Source: a candidate division WWE3 bacterium RIFOXYD1_FULL_39_9 (GTDB lineage: Bacteria > Patescibacteriota > WWE3 > UBA101185 > UBA10185). From it: a DNA stretch of 39,763 nucleotides. The DNA lies in assembly GCA_001773295.1 (NCBI GenBank), contig MEWG01000022.1, positions 1 to 39,763 of the forward strand, written 5' to 3'. The notes below the pieces were generated by a model. It ran no database searches and had not been told where the DNA came from. It saw nothing but the letters and a program-made list of their open reading frames with translations. Positions 15,274 through 24,055 of this stretch are shown here, piece after piece. Position 1 is the stretch's first letter; each line of letters opens with the position of its first letter. A program made the position numbers and the translations under genes.

Positions 15274-16407
15274 TGTCTTATCGAAAACCTCTTTTGTAAT
15301 TTCGGCTGTTTTTAACCAATTATATTTCTTAACTTGAGCGTATCCTTTTTGTCTCAACATCTCTTTTAACTCTGAGTATTTTACAGTTTCACTAATTTTT
15401 TGGGCAATATCGTCAACTGATTGCGGGTTAAAATAAACAACTGAGTCGTCGAAGACTTCTCTGTGACAAGGTATATCTGAAATCACACACGGCAAACCTA
15501 CGGACTGTGCTTCAAGCGGCGTTAAACTAAAACCTTCCTTTAGAGATGGGAAAACGTACAGATCCGCCGTTTTCCTGAGAGCGACTATCTCGTGGTCGGT
15601 AATGTAACGAATATTCCCCGGTAACACAACGTCCTTCTCCAATCCTTTAGATTTAACATAATCTAAAACATCTTCAGAAAACTTATCTTTTTTTCCAACT
15701 AATACCATTTGACCTAAGTAAGTTCCCTCCGTTTTCATTTGTTCAAAAGCGTCGATCAGCCGTTTAACATTTTTGTGCTCATACATGCTACTAATATATA
15801 AAAGGAAATTCCTGTTAATTCCAAGCTGAGTAAGATCTAACTCGACATCGTTTGCCGTAGTAAATACGGGATCAACCCCTTCGTATGCAAGTACAAATTT
15901 ACTGTCACTTAAAAATCCATAATATTTCATCATGTCGTTCTTAACATCGTTTGATGGAACAATTACATACTTGGATCTGATAAGTGCCCAAGTTAGAACT
16001 AATTTATAAATAAACTTTTTAAAACGAAAATATGGTTTTGGTAATGTTGTACCCCTTTCAGTACTGTATGTGTGCATGATTATGTCGGGAATTGCCGTTA
16101 CTAATTTAAACGGATATAAAACAGGAATATTAAAATGAGGAACATAAAGCAAATCCAGTGGGTATTTTAAAACGTAGTATAAAAAAACAAATTGTTCGTA
16201 CCACGTATACCATTTAACGTCTGCCAAAACTTTAATAAAATTATGATTTTCCGGCTCGTAGCTTTTAAAGCCTTTTTCTCTCAGGAAAATATAATATTTA
16301 TTGGAGGAATCCACTTTTTCAAGATGCTCGACAATATTCTTAACATATCGACCCGGGCCGGCCTCACCGTAAAACCTTGCATCTATGCCAATTATTTTGG
16401 GTTTCAT
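15265..16407 (-). CDS. GT4 glycosyltransferase
   Basis: The 380-residue GT-B enzyme starts KPKIIGIDARFYG, then AGPGRYVKNIVEHL (about residues 16-29), VIVPSNDVKND, ISSMYEHKNVKRLIDAF (Lys212) and E-x7-E in EGFSLTPLE (Glu291, Glu299), followed by GLPCVISDIPCHREVF. This is the MtfB-like GT4 subgroup by motif. The start ATG at 16407 follows a promoter-like pair with ten bases between the -10 box and the ATG. The flippase gene runs divergently from almost the same point, so both may respond to one control region. The cytosolic enzyme probably adds a sugar to the lipid-linked intermediate that the flippase exports; donor and acceptor are unknown. Confidence 0.88.
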   Translation of the reverse strand: MKPKIIGIDARFYGEAGPGRYVKNIVEHLEKVDSSNKYYIFLREKGFKSYEPENHNFIKVLADVKWYTWYEQFVFLYYVLKYPLDLLYVPHFNIPVLYPFKLVTAIPDIIMHTYSTERGTTLPKPYFRFKKFIYKLVLTWALIRSKYVIVPSNDVKNDMMKYYGFLSDSKFVLAYEGVDPVFTTANDVELDLTQLGINRNFLLYISSMYEHKNVKRLIDAFEQMKTEGTYLGQMVLVGKKDKFSEDVLDYVKSKGLEKDVVLPGNIRYITDHEIVALRKTADLYVFPSLKEGFSLTPLEAQSVGLPCVISDIPCHREVFDDSVVYFNPQSVDDIAQKISETVKYSELKEMLRQKGYAQVKKYNWLKTAEITKEVFDKTLS

Positions 16408-16417
16408 AACTTACTAA

Positions 16418-16446
16418 AGTTTATAGAAACGAGCTTTAAGCGTCAA
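16418..16446 (-). promoter_or_regulatory. Putative promoter of the GT4 gene at 15265-16407
   Basis: Minus strand: TTGACG (16441-16446, 5/6), 17-base spacer, TAAACT (16418-16423, 4/6), then ten bases to the ATG at 16407. Its -35 box stands back to back with the -35 box of the flippase promoter, with one base between them. Confidence 0.5.
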
Positions 16447-16447
16447 T

Positions 16448-16476
16448 TTGACATATTTCTTTGCTAAACTCAAAAT
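16448..16476 (+). promoter_or_regulatory. Putative promoter of the flippase gene
   Basis: A perfect TTGACA (16448-16453), 17-base spacer, then CAAAAT (16471-16476, 4/6) and seven bases to the ATG at 16484. The layout predicts a near-leaderless message. The TTG at 16448 opens a longer reading frame, but it is more simply read as the first bases of this -35 box. Confidence 0.5.
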
Positions 16477-16483
16477 TAAAACA

Positions 16484-17701
16484 ATGTTAAAGTCGTACAA
16501 ATCGTTGTTCAAAATATCTCTAATAAGTACGGGTAATATTTTTAACTCCTTAATAGGCTTTGTCTATCTAACTGCCGCGGCAAAGTTTCTTACTCTTGAG
16601 GACTTTGGAAGATACAGTTTAATCACAAGTTTATTAGTTTCAATTTCGAAGCTTGTAGATTTTGGGACTAATTCTTTATTTGTTGCCAAATCTATCTCCA
16701 ATGAAGACAAAGAAATCTCGGACTTTTTTTATACTCTAAAAATTCTGCTGTTTTTTATAACTATTCCTATCTCGCTTCTCGCATTAAACATTCTTAAAGT
16801 TTTTGATCTTACAACATTTGTGCTTTTTGTTATCGGTTTAATTGCTTACACAATTAATTACACGTTTTATGCGATTTTTCAAAAAAACGAAAAATATGTT
16901 CAACTTATTTTGCTAAACACCATACCTGCAATTATTAAAGCTTTGTCAGCCGGTGGATTATTCTTAGGTCTGATCAAACCTGAAATAAATACACTTTTTG
17001 GAATTTTCGGTATGTCCATTCTGTCCAGTGTTCTGTTGCTACCGTTCATACCCAATAATTTAAGGAAATTTAAATTTCATGTCGGTAACTCAATTAAACT
17101 TCTAAGAGAGGCGCTCTCTCCGGGTCTTTCCTTGTTAATATATGAGGCCTGGCCGGCAATAAATAACGCTATTGCAAAGCTTTCAAGCGGTTTTGCAGAT
17201 GTTGGTGTATTTTCTTTGGCAAGTAAAATATCCAACGTGTTTTCCTTAATTTCTCTCTCGATATTTACAGTTCTGCTTCCAAAAAACGCTGAACGTAAAA
17301 GGGATAAACTTAGATATGACTTCAAAGAAACCATTTTATTATCAGTTCTTCTTTTAGTTCTTTCTTTTGCTGCAATTGTTGTCTCTGAATTGTTTATTCA
17401 AATTGTTTTTGGAAATAAATTTGAAGGCTCGCTTGGTTTGCTTGATATGTTAATTTTTGCAAGTGCGGTGACGGCAATTCAAAACTTTGTGGAAAATTAC
17501 TTTTATGTGGAGCAGCAGACAAAATATCTCGGTGGCATTAACACAACAAGATTACTTATGTTCCTTGTTTTTGCATTAGTACTAATTCCATCGTTACATT
17601 TAAAAGGACTTGCGCTTTCAAATCTTCTTTCAGCAATCATAGGAGTTGCAATCACCTCGCTAGTAATAAGGAAGTTAGAATCGAACCAACCCGCGATTTA
17701 G
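16484..17701 (+). CDS. Wzx-like oligosaccharide flippase (MOP superfamily)
   Basis: The 405-residue polytopic protein has about 12 membrane helices. The N-terminal block with AAKFLTLEDFGRYSL and KLVDFGTNSLF is typical of polysaccharide-biosynthesis flippases (PF01943/PF13440), as are the mid-protein LSPGLSLLIYEAWPAINNAI and GVFSLASKISNVF. Family knowledge: it moves polyprenyl-pyrophosphate-linked oligosaccharides from the inner to the outer face of the membrane. The ATG at 16484 is chosen because the longer TTG start coincides with a -35 box. It overlaps the convergent ligase fusion gene by four bases. As the only flippase in the window, it probably connects the cytosolic GT4 enzymes with the outer-face GT-C and ligase enzymes. 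Confidence 0.88.
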   Translation: MLKSYKSLFKISLISTGNIFNSLIGFVYLTAAAKFLTLEDFGRYSLITSLLVSISKLVDFGTNSLFVAKSISNEDKEISDFFYTLKILLFFITIPISLLALNILKVFDLTTFVLFVIGLIAYTINYTFYAIFQKNEKYVQLILLNTIPAIIKALSAGGLFLGLIKPEINTLFGIFGMSILSSVLLLPFIPNNLRKFKFHVGNSIKLLREALSPGLSLLIYEAWPAINNAIAKLSSGFADVGVFSLASKISNVFSLISLSIFTVLLPKNAERKRDKLRYDFKETILLSVLLLVLSFAAIVVSELFIQIVFGNKFEGSLGLLDMLIFASAVTAIQNFVENYFYVEQQTKYLGGINTTRLLMFLVFALVLIPSLHLKGLALSNLLSAIIGVAITSLVIRKLESNQPAI

Positions 17702-20556
17702 AATTTCACACCTGGGATTTTACCGGCTGCCTCTAATTCGGAAGGTAAATACCACAAAACCCAATCTCCATCTTCTTTTATAACAATCGGTTTATAACCA
17801 TATCCCTCAACCTTTTCACTATATCTGCCTTTCTTGGTCACTAGAATCAATCGCTCTGTTTCTTTAGCAACTTCCGGCACTCTCGATCCCACATCTGGTA
17901 CAAAATCGATAATCGTAAACGGGCTGTCAGTATAGAAAAGTGCCAACGGAACTTCAATTCTGTCTAGAAATACCTGTTCTTTAGTTCCAAAAACCTTGTC
18001 TTTATGTACCATTAGTCTGGCCTGTGAACCGGTTAAATCTGAGGTATAAACAAGCTTCCTATTCAAGAATAAGTAAAACAACGAAGAAACAGTAATCACA
18101 TAAATCAACAGTGCTTTTACAACAACAGAATCATACTTTGGATATCTTCTGAAAAACCAACTCATTGAGTCCGTAATAAATCTTCCAATAATAATAGCTG
18201 CTACCGGATATATCGGCGTGATGTACCACACAAGCTTGGATTGCGCAGCTGAGAAAAATGTAAAGACAAATATTAACCAGACTGCTAAGAATATTGAAAC
18301 GCGCTCTTTGTACTTTACGATCTTATAGAATAAGTAGACCAACGAAGGAATTAAAATTACAAACCATACTCTCATACTTACTTTCAACACAATCAAATAC
18401 CAATAAAACGGCCTGCCCTTATCTTCTATGGCACTAAATGCTCTGTCGAAAACGTGGTAGCCGATATAGTTATCTACAAAACTTACTCCGTAAAGCTGAT
18501 ACATTCTAATATGCCAAGGAAGTGCGATTGCTAAACTTCCGAGCAAAAATATGAGTAGTCCGTTAACGGCTGATCTATCAAACTTTTTGTTAATGATAAT
18601 TTGTACTAACTCAAATACAAAAACAACCGCAAATGGAATAAATCCGACTACGCCTTTTGTCATAACCGCTAATCCCATGAACAGACCTGATATTAGATAC
18701 GCTACCCACGCGCGCGACGGTTTCCAACAATAATACAAATAAAGTGCTGTTAGTATAAAAAAGCCGCAAGTTACGTCCAACATTGAAGCCCGTGAGTAAT
18801 ATAAAAATTGAGCTGTTGTTGCAATCGATAAAGCCGCAAGAAACGCCGATGTTTTATTAAAAATGCGTTTTGCGAAGATATAAGTAAAAACAATCGTTAA
18901 AATACCGAAAATTGCAGAAGGTAGCCTTACCGCTAAACTAGTGTATCCAAGCAGCTTCATAGATCCGGCAGCCATCCACATATATAAAGCAGGCTTCTCG
19001 TACCATTCCTTATCCGTCCACCATCTCTGAGTAATATAATCGCCCGTCGTGATCATGTTTTTGGCAATTTTTGAGTAGATTGCCTCATCCCAAGGTATGA
19101 GATGTGTGGAATTTAGCCCGATACCAATCAAAGTAACTGAGATAATCAAAATAGTAATGACTGCAAGTTTATTAGACCTTATGAATACAGATAAAACCTC
19201 TCTCAACGAAGATTGGGATTTCACAACGTTTAAGCCGTAAAGATAAAAAAGAACTATAACAATCCAAAAAAACTCTGAGTTAAATGAATAAAATATTCCA
19301 CCTATCATCCAGCCTATCAGAACAGAGAACATCGCAGTCGATAGAAGAGATTTTTCCAAGGTCTGACCGTGAAGCGCACCGTATAACAAAACTGCACTTA
19401 ACACAAAAATTAAGAGGGCGTACGTGGACAGTCCTAAGATACCTGTTTCTGCAATCAACTCTCCCCAAATTGTATGGGCAGGCACTCTTGTATTTAATCC
19501 GGCAGGATCTCTACTAAAATAAACTGGAGCAATTTTAGTTTTATTAAAATGTTCAAAAAAACCTCCGTACCCACCGCCCAAAATTGGATATGCTTCAAAT
19601 ATTTGGTATGTGCCGGTAAGTAACAAAATATGTGAATCAAAAGAATCAAGTCGATAGTGGAAATATTGTTTTACTTTCGCTCTAAAAGGACTAGCCTTAT
19701 TCATGTACTCAATAACAAGAGGAGTACTCATCAAAATCAGGGAGAGAATCACAAGACCGATACCTTTTAAGCCAATCTTCCTGTACAAAAATAAAGACAC
19801 AAAGACAATTAGAGCAACGGCGTCGATGATCCAAGCGGTTCTGGAATTTGTAAGAAGCAGGCTAACTACAAAAGATACCGAAACTACAGCAAAAAAAAGC
19901 TTGCTCTTAACCTTCCTTTCTGTAAGAACAAGAACACAGGCAATAGGTAATAAGGCAGCTAACAACGATCCGTAGTGATTAACATCCCAGAAAGTCGAGC
20001 CTATCCTTGGAATGTTACCAGGAATATTCCACAACGCGCCAATTATTTTTCCTGTCGTTTCGTATAAGAAATATTGGAAGTAACCGAACAAAGTCAGCAA
20101 AAATACAATGACTATATAAAACTTCAGATGTTTGAGAATAAGTTCCTGTCTTTCAGAATAAAAGTTTTTTAGATATACGGCTAAAACAACAACTGTAGAA
20201 AAAAACCCATATAATAGAACAGATGATTTGAGATTCCACGAAAAAAATATTGAAAGTCCCCGAATTGCCCACAGTAAAATTAGTAAAATCAAAACCGGGT
20301 CGTTCAACAGCTCTTTAACTTTGGCGATGTCTTTTTTTATAAAAAGTAAATACACCAACGTAGCAACTCCTGCGGCCAGAAGTGAAAACATAAAGGCTCT
20401 AATTGGCATAAGATCCCAAATAAAGAAACTAAACAGCTCTTTGTGAAGTAAAACCGAAAGAACAAACAAAACTAAAACAGCAATATCAAATCTTTTAACA
20501 ATCAGAATATAAGAGATGATGAATATTAGGGCTATTGAAACAATTTCTAGGTTCAT
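17698..20556 (-). CDS. O-antigen ligase domain fused to ArnT/PMT-like GT-C glycosyltransferase
   Basis: One uninterrupted 952-residue frame. Residues about 1-445 form an O-antigen ligase/polymerase (Wzy_C, PF04932) domain of about 12 helices: RIGSTFWDVNHYG (184-196), TNSRTAW (236-242), the large outer loop with YPILGGGYGGFF (323-334) and PAHTIWGELIAETG (359-372), with His361 in the place of the catalytic histidine. Residues about 463-810 form a GT-C domain of the PMT_2/ArnT type: PWDEAIYSKIAKNM with the catalytic-type Asp490-Glu491, KPALYMW (521-527), VRLPSAIFG and MTKGVVGFIP. A final soluble tail (about 810-952) follows. Both activities would face outward: joining glycans and adding a sugar from a polyprenyl-phosphate donor. 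The two enzymes are normally separate genes. It is the last gene of the long minus-strand run; its ATGA start overlaps the preceding GT4 stop. Confidence 0.85.
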   Translation of the reverse strand: MNLEIVSIALIFIISYILIVKRFDIAVLVLFVLSVLLHKELFSFFIWDLMPIRAFMFSLLAAGVATLVYLLFIKKDIAKVKELLNDPVLILLILLWAIRGLSIFFSWNLKSSVLLYGFFSTVVVLAVYLKNFYSERQELILKHLKFYIVIVFLLTLFGYFQYFLYETTGKIIGALWNIPGNIPRIGSTFWDVNHYGSLLAALLPIACVLVLTERKVKSKLFFAVVSVSFVVSLLLTNSRTAWIIDAVALIVFVSLFLYRKIGLKGIGLVILSLILMSTPLVIEYMNKASPFRAKVKQYFHYRLDSFDSHILLLTGTYQIFEAYPILGGGYGGFFEHFNKTKIAPVYFSRDPAGLNTRVPAHTIWGELIAETGILGLSTYALLIFVLSAVLLYGALHGQTLEKSLLSTAMFSVLIGWMIGGIFYSFNSEFFWIVIVLFYLYGLNVVKSQSSLREVLSVFIRSNKLAVITILIISVTLIGIGLNSTHLIPWDEAIYSKIAKNMITTGDYITQRWWTDKEWYEKPALYMWMAAGSMKLLGYTSLAVRLPSAIFGILTIVFTYIFAKRIFNKTSAFLAALSIATTAQFLYYSRASMLDVTCGFFILTALYLYYCWKPSRAWVAYLISGLFMGLAVMTKGVVGFIPFAVVFVFELVQIIINKKFDRSAVNGLLIFLLGSLAIALPWHIRMYQLYGVSFVDNYIGYHVFDRAFSAIEDKGRPFYWYLIVLKVSMRVWFVILIPSLVYLFYKIVKYKERVSIFLAVWLIFVFTFFSAAQSKLVWYITPIYPVAAIIIGRFITDSMSWFFRRYPKYDSVVVKALLIYVITVSSLFYLFLNRKLVYTSDLTGSQARLMVHKDKVFGTKEQVFLDRIEVPLALFYTDSPFTIIDFVPDVGSRVPEVAKETERLILVTKKGRYSEKVEGYGYKPIVIKEDGDWVLWYLPSELEAAGKIPGVKF

Positions 20557-21689
20557 CTGGTAGATAATAACTTATTATATATTTCTAACGTCTTTTGGGC
20601 AGCATTTTCCCATGTATATTCTTGCTTAGTGTGTTCATCTACAACCGGTCGCGGCGCGTAAAACTCTCTCTTCAATGCGGTTTTAATAGAATCAATGTCC
20701 CCGGGGTCGCAATATGACGCCATTTCACCTAGATACTCTCGAGCTCTATCCCCTGAAGCGACCGCGTTCGCACCGCTTAGAATAGCTTCAAGACTTGTCA
20801 AACCGGTTGTTTCAAACCAACTGGCGGAAACACCGACTTTAGCAAAATGGTAGAAAGATGGCATATCCGCGTAAGGAACTGAATGTATATGTGTAATCCA
20901 CGGATTAGAAGATAAAGCTAAGTTAAATTTCCAATTATACTCAAAATGTTTATTTCCCGATTTGCTCCCTATAATAACTAACCTCAGGTCCTCTTTAGTC
21001 TCTTTTCTGAGTCTGGACACCGCTTCTATAATACTGAGCTGATTTTTTCTCGGCTCTACCCTACCGACACATATTATGTAATTCGAAAAACCAAGAGTAT
21101 TCGCATACTCACTTGAAGTTAAAAAGTTCTTGGAGACACCGTTACACACTTTAGCCCAGGAAAAATCTACGTTATAAGTATTTTTAAGATCTTCCGCTTC
21201 TCTAGTTGTTTGAACCAAAACGTAATCGGCCATTTGCAAAGTCTTCCTATGCATATTTTTAAAACCCAAAAAAATAGTTTTGAGAGTTGTGATGAATAAT
21301 TTGGGTTCAAATATTGATCTGTAGACGTCTTTAAAAACATCTCTGTGAAATTGATCTTTGAACAAAACTTTTGAAATTCTTCTAAAATCAAAAACGTACT
21401 CATTATCAAATCGCTGTACTTCTCTGACGCTGTGATGTATTGGGGACAAAACTAACGGTTTGCCGACTTTTTTAGCTCTCTGCGCCTGAAAATACGAGTC
21501 CGGATTCCAATCCAGCTGAAAAATATGAACTAGATCGTAACCTGAATAATCTACCTTGCTGTCATTTCCCAAACTTATATCTACACCGATACGTAACTTT
21601 CTCAACTCTTCGGCAGTGTTCTCAATCTGTATTCTATCTCCGCCAAGTCTATTTAATAGACCGCTGCGGCCTAGCAATAGCACTTTCAT
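20553..21689 (-). CDS. GT4 glycosyltransferase
   Basis: The 378-residue GT-B enzyme begins MKVLLLGRSG, with a G-loop LLNRLGGDRIQIENTAEEL, DLVHIFQLDWNP, ADYVLVQTTREAE, the donor half CVGRVEPRKNQLSIIEA (about residues 207-223), and E-x7-E in ETTGLTSLE (Glu293, Glu301) followed by AILSGANAVASG. It acts in the cytosol on a lipid-linked acceptor by family analogy. It starts three bases after the upstream GT4 gene's stop and its stop overlaps the ATG of the ligase fusion, so it sits firmly inside the long operon. Its N-terminal half is less typical of exopolysaccharide GT4 enzymes than those at 14-16 kb. Donor unknown. Confidence 0.86.
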   Translation of the reverse strand: MKVLLLGRSGLLNRLGGDRIQIENTAEELRKLRIGVDISLGNDSKVDYSGYDLVHIFQLDWNPDSYFQAQRAKKVGKPLVLSPIHHSVREVQRFDNEYVFDFRRISKVLFKDQFHRDVFKDVYRSIFEPKLFITTLKTIFLGFKNMHRKTLQMADYVLVQTTREAEDLKNTYNVDFSWAKVCNGVSKNFLTSSEYANTLGFSNYIICVGRVEPRKNQLSIIEAVSRLRKETKEDLRLVIIGSKSGNKHFEYNWKFNLALSSNPWITHIHSVPYADMPSFYHFAKVGVSASWFETTGLTSLEAILSGANAVASGDRAREYLGEMASYCDPGDIDSIKTALKREFYAPRPVVDEHTKQEYTWENAAQKTLEIYNKLLSTR

Positions 21690-21692
21690 GAT

Positions 21693-22838
21693 TTATTGAG
21701 CCTCCCTATATAACATCTCGTATTTATCAACAAATTTTTCCAAAGAATATTCATTCTTAACTCTATTATAAGCTTCATCTAAAACATAATTTTGAGATTT
21801 GAAAAGCTTGTATGTTTCGACAATTTTTATATAGAGATCGTCCATATCGCCGGTTTTAAAATATTTAACGGTATTTCCGGCGACCTCTTTTAATACTTCT
21901 AAGTCGCTACACACAACCGGATGTCTGGAGCTCATAGCCTCCACAAGCACGTAACCGAAACCTTCCGCAAGTGTAGGGAAAACAAACAGATCAATTGTTG
22001 CGTAAAATTTAACGTGATCCTCCTCATTAAATACTCCGGTAATAATTACTTTGTCGGCAATTCCTAAATTCTTAGTTAAATCTCTAAGTTCATTTTCCAA
22101 AACACCTCCACCTGCTAGTAACAAATAAAAATTATCTGAAATGTCACCGGACTTAACAAGTTTTGCAAAGGCGTTGATCAATATACTGTGTCCTTTCTCT
22201 TGCGACATGCGACTAACATTTCCTAAGATAAACGCACTGGATGGTACTTTGTAGCGTTGTAAAATTTCTTGTCGATACTCTCCAGAGCGCGATTGAAGAT
22301 CCTCATATTTTCTTAGATCTATCCCGTTATGAATAACTCTTAGTTTTTTTGGACGTATGCCTTCTTTTATTTTTACTGTTTTTCTTGATTCTGTTAAGGC
22401 AATTTCCGAAAAAGATAAAAGATTCACTAAAAAGGAGTACCAGAAAATAACAAAAGGTCTGATTAATCTCTTTACTGGAACGGACTCTTCCCACTCGGAA
22501 ATTGGTGTGTGCACATGAGTAATTCTGGCCCTAACTCCGGCAATTGAAGCTGCTAATAAAGCGTTAGAAGCCGCCTTCAGCTCGTGCGAATGTACAACTT
22601 GTATCTTATGTTTCTTCAAAAAAATTATAAGCTCAAGAATATAAAACGGGTCGATATCAAAATGTAATTTCTTAATAAAAACTCTGGCACCTTTACTTTT
22701 GTACGCATCAACAAGCTCTCCTTCTCGGCACCACACAAAGACAAAATGTCCTTTTGCCACCATACCCTCGACCAAATCAAGAACATGCTTTTCCATGCCG
22801 CCAAAATTACCTGAGTCTAATGTATATAAAATATTCAC
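21693..22838 (-). CDS. GT4 glycosyltransferase
   Basis: The 381-residue GT-B enzyme has the N-terminal DSGNFGGMEKHVLDLVEGM (about residues 8-26), VVHSHELKAASNALLA, the donor-side NVSRMSQEKGHSILINAF and the E-x7-E motif EGFGYVLVE (Glu292, Glu300) followed by AMSSRHPVVCSD. This is a standard GT4 pattern (N-acetylgalactosamine/galactose-type enzymes are nearby in sequence space, but specificity cannot be assigned). The start is a GTG at 22838 that overlaps the preceding gene's TGA (GTGA), a translational-coupling arrangement; a GGAG lies 11 bases upstream. Confidence 0.87.
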   Translation of the reverse strand: MNILYTLDSGNFGGMEKHVLDLVEGMVAKGHFVFVWCREGELVDAYKSKGARVFIKKLHFDIDPFYILELIIFLKKHKIQVVHSHELKAASNALLAASIAGVRARITHVHTPISEWEESVPVKRLIRPFVIFWYSFLVNLLSFSEIALTESRKTVKIKEGIRPKKLRVIHNGIDLRKYEDLQSRSGEYRQEILQRYKVPSSAFILGNVSRMSQEKGHSILINAFAKLVKSGDISDNFYLLLAGGGVLENELRDLTKNLGIADKVIITGVFNEEDHVKFYATIDLFVFPTLAEGFGYVLVEAMSSRHPVVCSDLEVLKEVAGNTVKYFKTGDMDDLYIKIVETYKLFKSQNYVLDEAYNRVKNEYSLEKFVDKYEMLYREAQ

Positions 22839-24040
22839 TTTTTCTTAAACTCCAAATCTATAAGTTCGAGAAGATTGCTAACTTTTCCGGTCCAACTATT
22901 TTCTTTTGCAACTTTTTGACGTTCCTTTATTCGGACATCATTATCCTCCTCTAAGGCTAGTCGAATATTTTGCACAAACTCATTATGACTCTTCGAGATA
23001 TAGCAAACATCTTCAAACGGTTGGTAGGCAGGGAGGTCTGTGACAACCACCGGAAGTCCGGCGGCCAATCCTTCGTGGAATTTAACCGGAAAACATCCTC
23101 CCACGGTATAGTCATTCAATTGATAAGGAATAATGTAAACGTCAAAGCCTGCAAAGTAGTCCGGCATCTTTTTGTAGGGCTTGGTTCCCAAAAAATATAC
23201 GTTACCAAGATCTGCCATACCGATCTCCTCGATAGTTCCCTCTCTATCTTTTAGCGCAATGGGGCCAATAATCACAATCGAGTAGTTTGGATATGCTGAA
23301 GCAACTTTACGCATCAACGATCGATCAAACTTGTACTCATCTATTGCACCGGTAAATGCGATCACGGGTTTTGGAATTGACTTCAAATCATCCGGAATAT
23401 TTTGTTTGTTATTTCTCGAATTTTGAAATAGTTCATAATCACCGACATTTGGCGTGTAATGTATGTTGGTATTATATTTAGAAAGTTTATCGACCAAACC
23501 CGGAGCGGTTGCAAAAACAATATCTGCACGTCGGGCCAGTATTTCCTCTTGTTTATTAACAGCAGCTTTTTTTTCTTTCGTATCGTATTTTGGAAAACCC
23601 GCGTAGTTATCTACACAATCATAAATTAATAGATCGTGCTGAATACTTTTAATATAGTTGTCTATTCCAGGAATTTCAACATTGTAAATCCACATAACTG
23701 TTCTTTGTTTTTTGGTAAACCATCTGCCTGATATCTGTCTTATTTTCCAGGCATGAATTTTTGAAAGAAAATTGTAAAATGGCAAAAAGTTTAATGGAGA
23801 AATTATTTTTACTGTCCCTTCTGAATATTCCCAAGTAAGAAGACGCCTTAAACTCCATTTTTTGTTAAGGACCTGTCTCAAAAAAAGTCTACCTGTATTT
23901 ATCGGGGGGTCCACAAATACAACGCTATGTCCCTGTTCTGCTAATCTGGTCATAACGTGCTTTTTGTTCGTCCATAAAGGATAATCCCACAGTTGATTTG
24001 AAAAACATATTATGTTGTACTTCTCATTTTGGTTGTCCAT
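22835..24040 (-). CDS. GT-B glycosyltransferase, TuaH-like group
   Basis: The 401-residue protein has the layout of the glycosyltransferase group that includes TuaH: an early CFSNQLWDYPLWTNKKHVM, VVFVDPP, LLIYDCVDNYAGF, ADIVFATAPGLVDKL, TPNVGDYELF, then the donor half FTGAIDEYKFDRSLM, IIGPIALKD, FLGTKPYKKMPDYFAGF and PVKFHEGLAAGLPVVVTDLP. It lacks a clean E-x7-E but keeps the K-x-HEGLA loop used for donor phosphate binding in this group. It is cytosolic and probably extends the glycan; donor unknown. The gene starts 15 bases after the GT-C gene at 24056-25750, with no clear Shine-Dalgarno sequence. Confidence 0.82.
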   Translation of the reverse strand: MDNQNEKYNIICFSNQLWDYPLWTNKKHVMTRLAEQGHSVVFVDPPINTGRLFLRQVLNKKWSLRRLLTWEYSEGTVKIISPLNFLPFYNFLSKIHAWKIRQISGRWFTKKQRTVMWIYNVEIPGIDNYIKSIQHDLLIYDCVDNYAGFPKYDTKEKKAAVNKQEEILARRADIVFATAPGLVDKLSKYNTNIHYTPNVGDYELFQNSRNNKQNIPDDLKSIPKPVIAFTGAIDEYKFDRSLMRKVASAYPNYSIVIIGPIALKDREGTIEEIGMADLGNVYFLGTKPYKKMPDYFAGFDVYIIPYQLNDYTVGGCFPVKFHEGLAAGLPVVVTDLPAYQPFEDVCYISKSHNEFVQNIRLALEEDNDVRIKERQKVAKENSWTGKVSNLLELIDLEFKKK

Positions 24041-24055
24041 ACAATAAAAACGTTG

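Noticed and set aside
16448..16483. TTG start adding 12 residues to the flippase
   Set aside because: The TTG forms the first bases of a perfect TTGACA -35 box with suitable spacing, and the ATG at 16484 gives a normal N-terminus.
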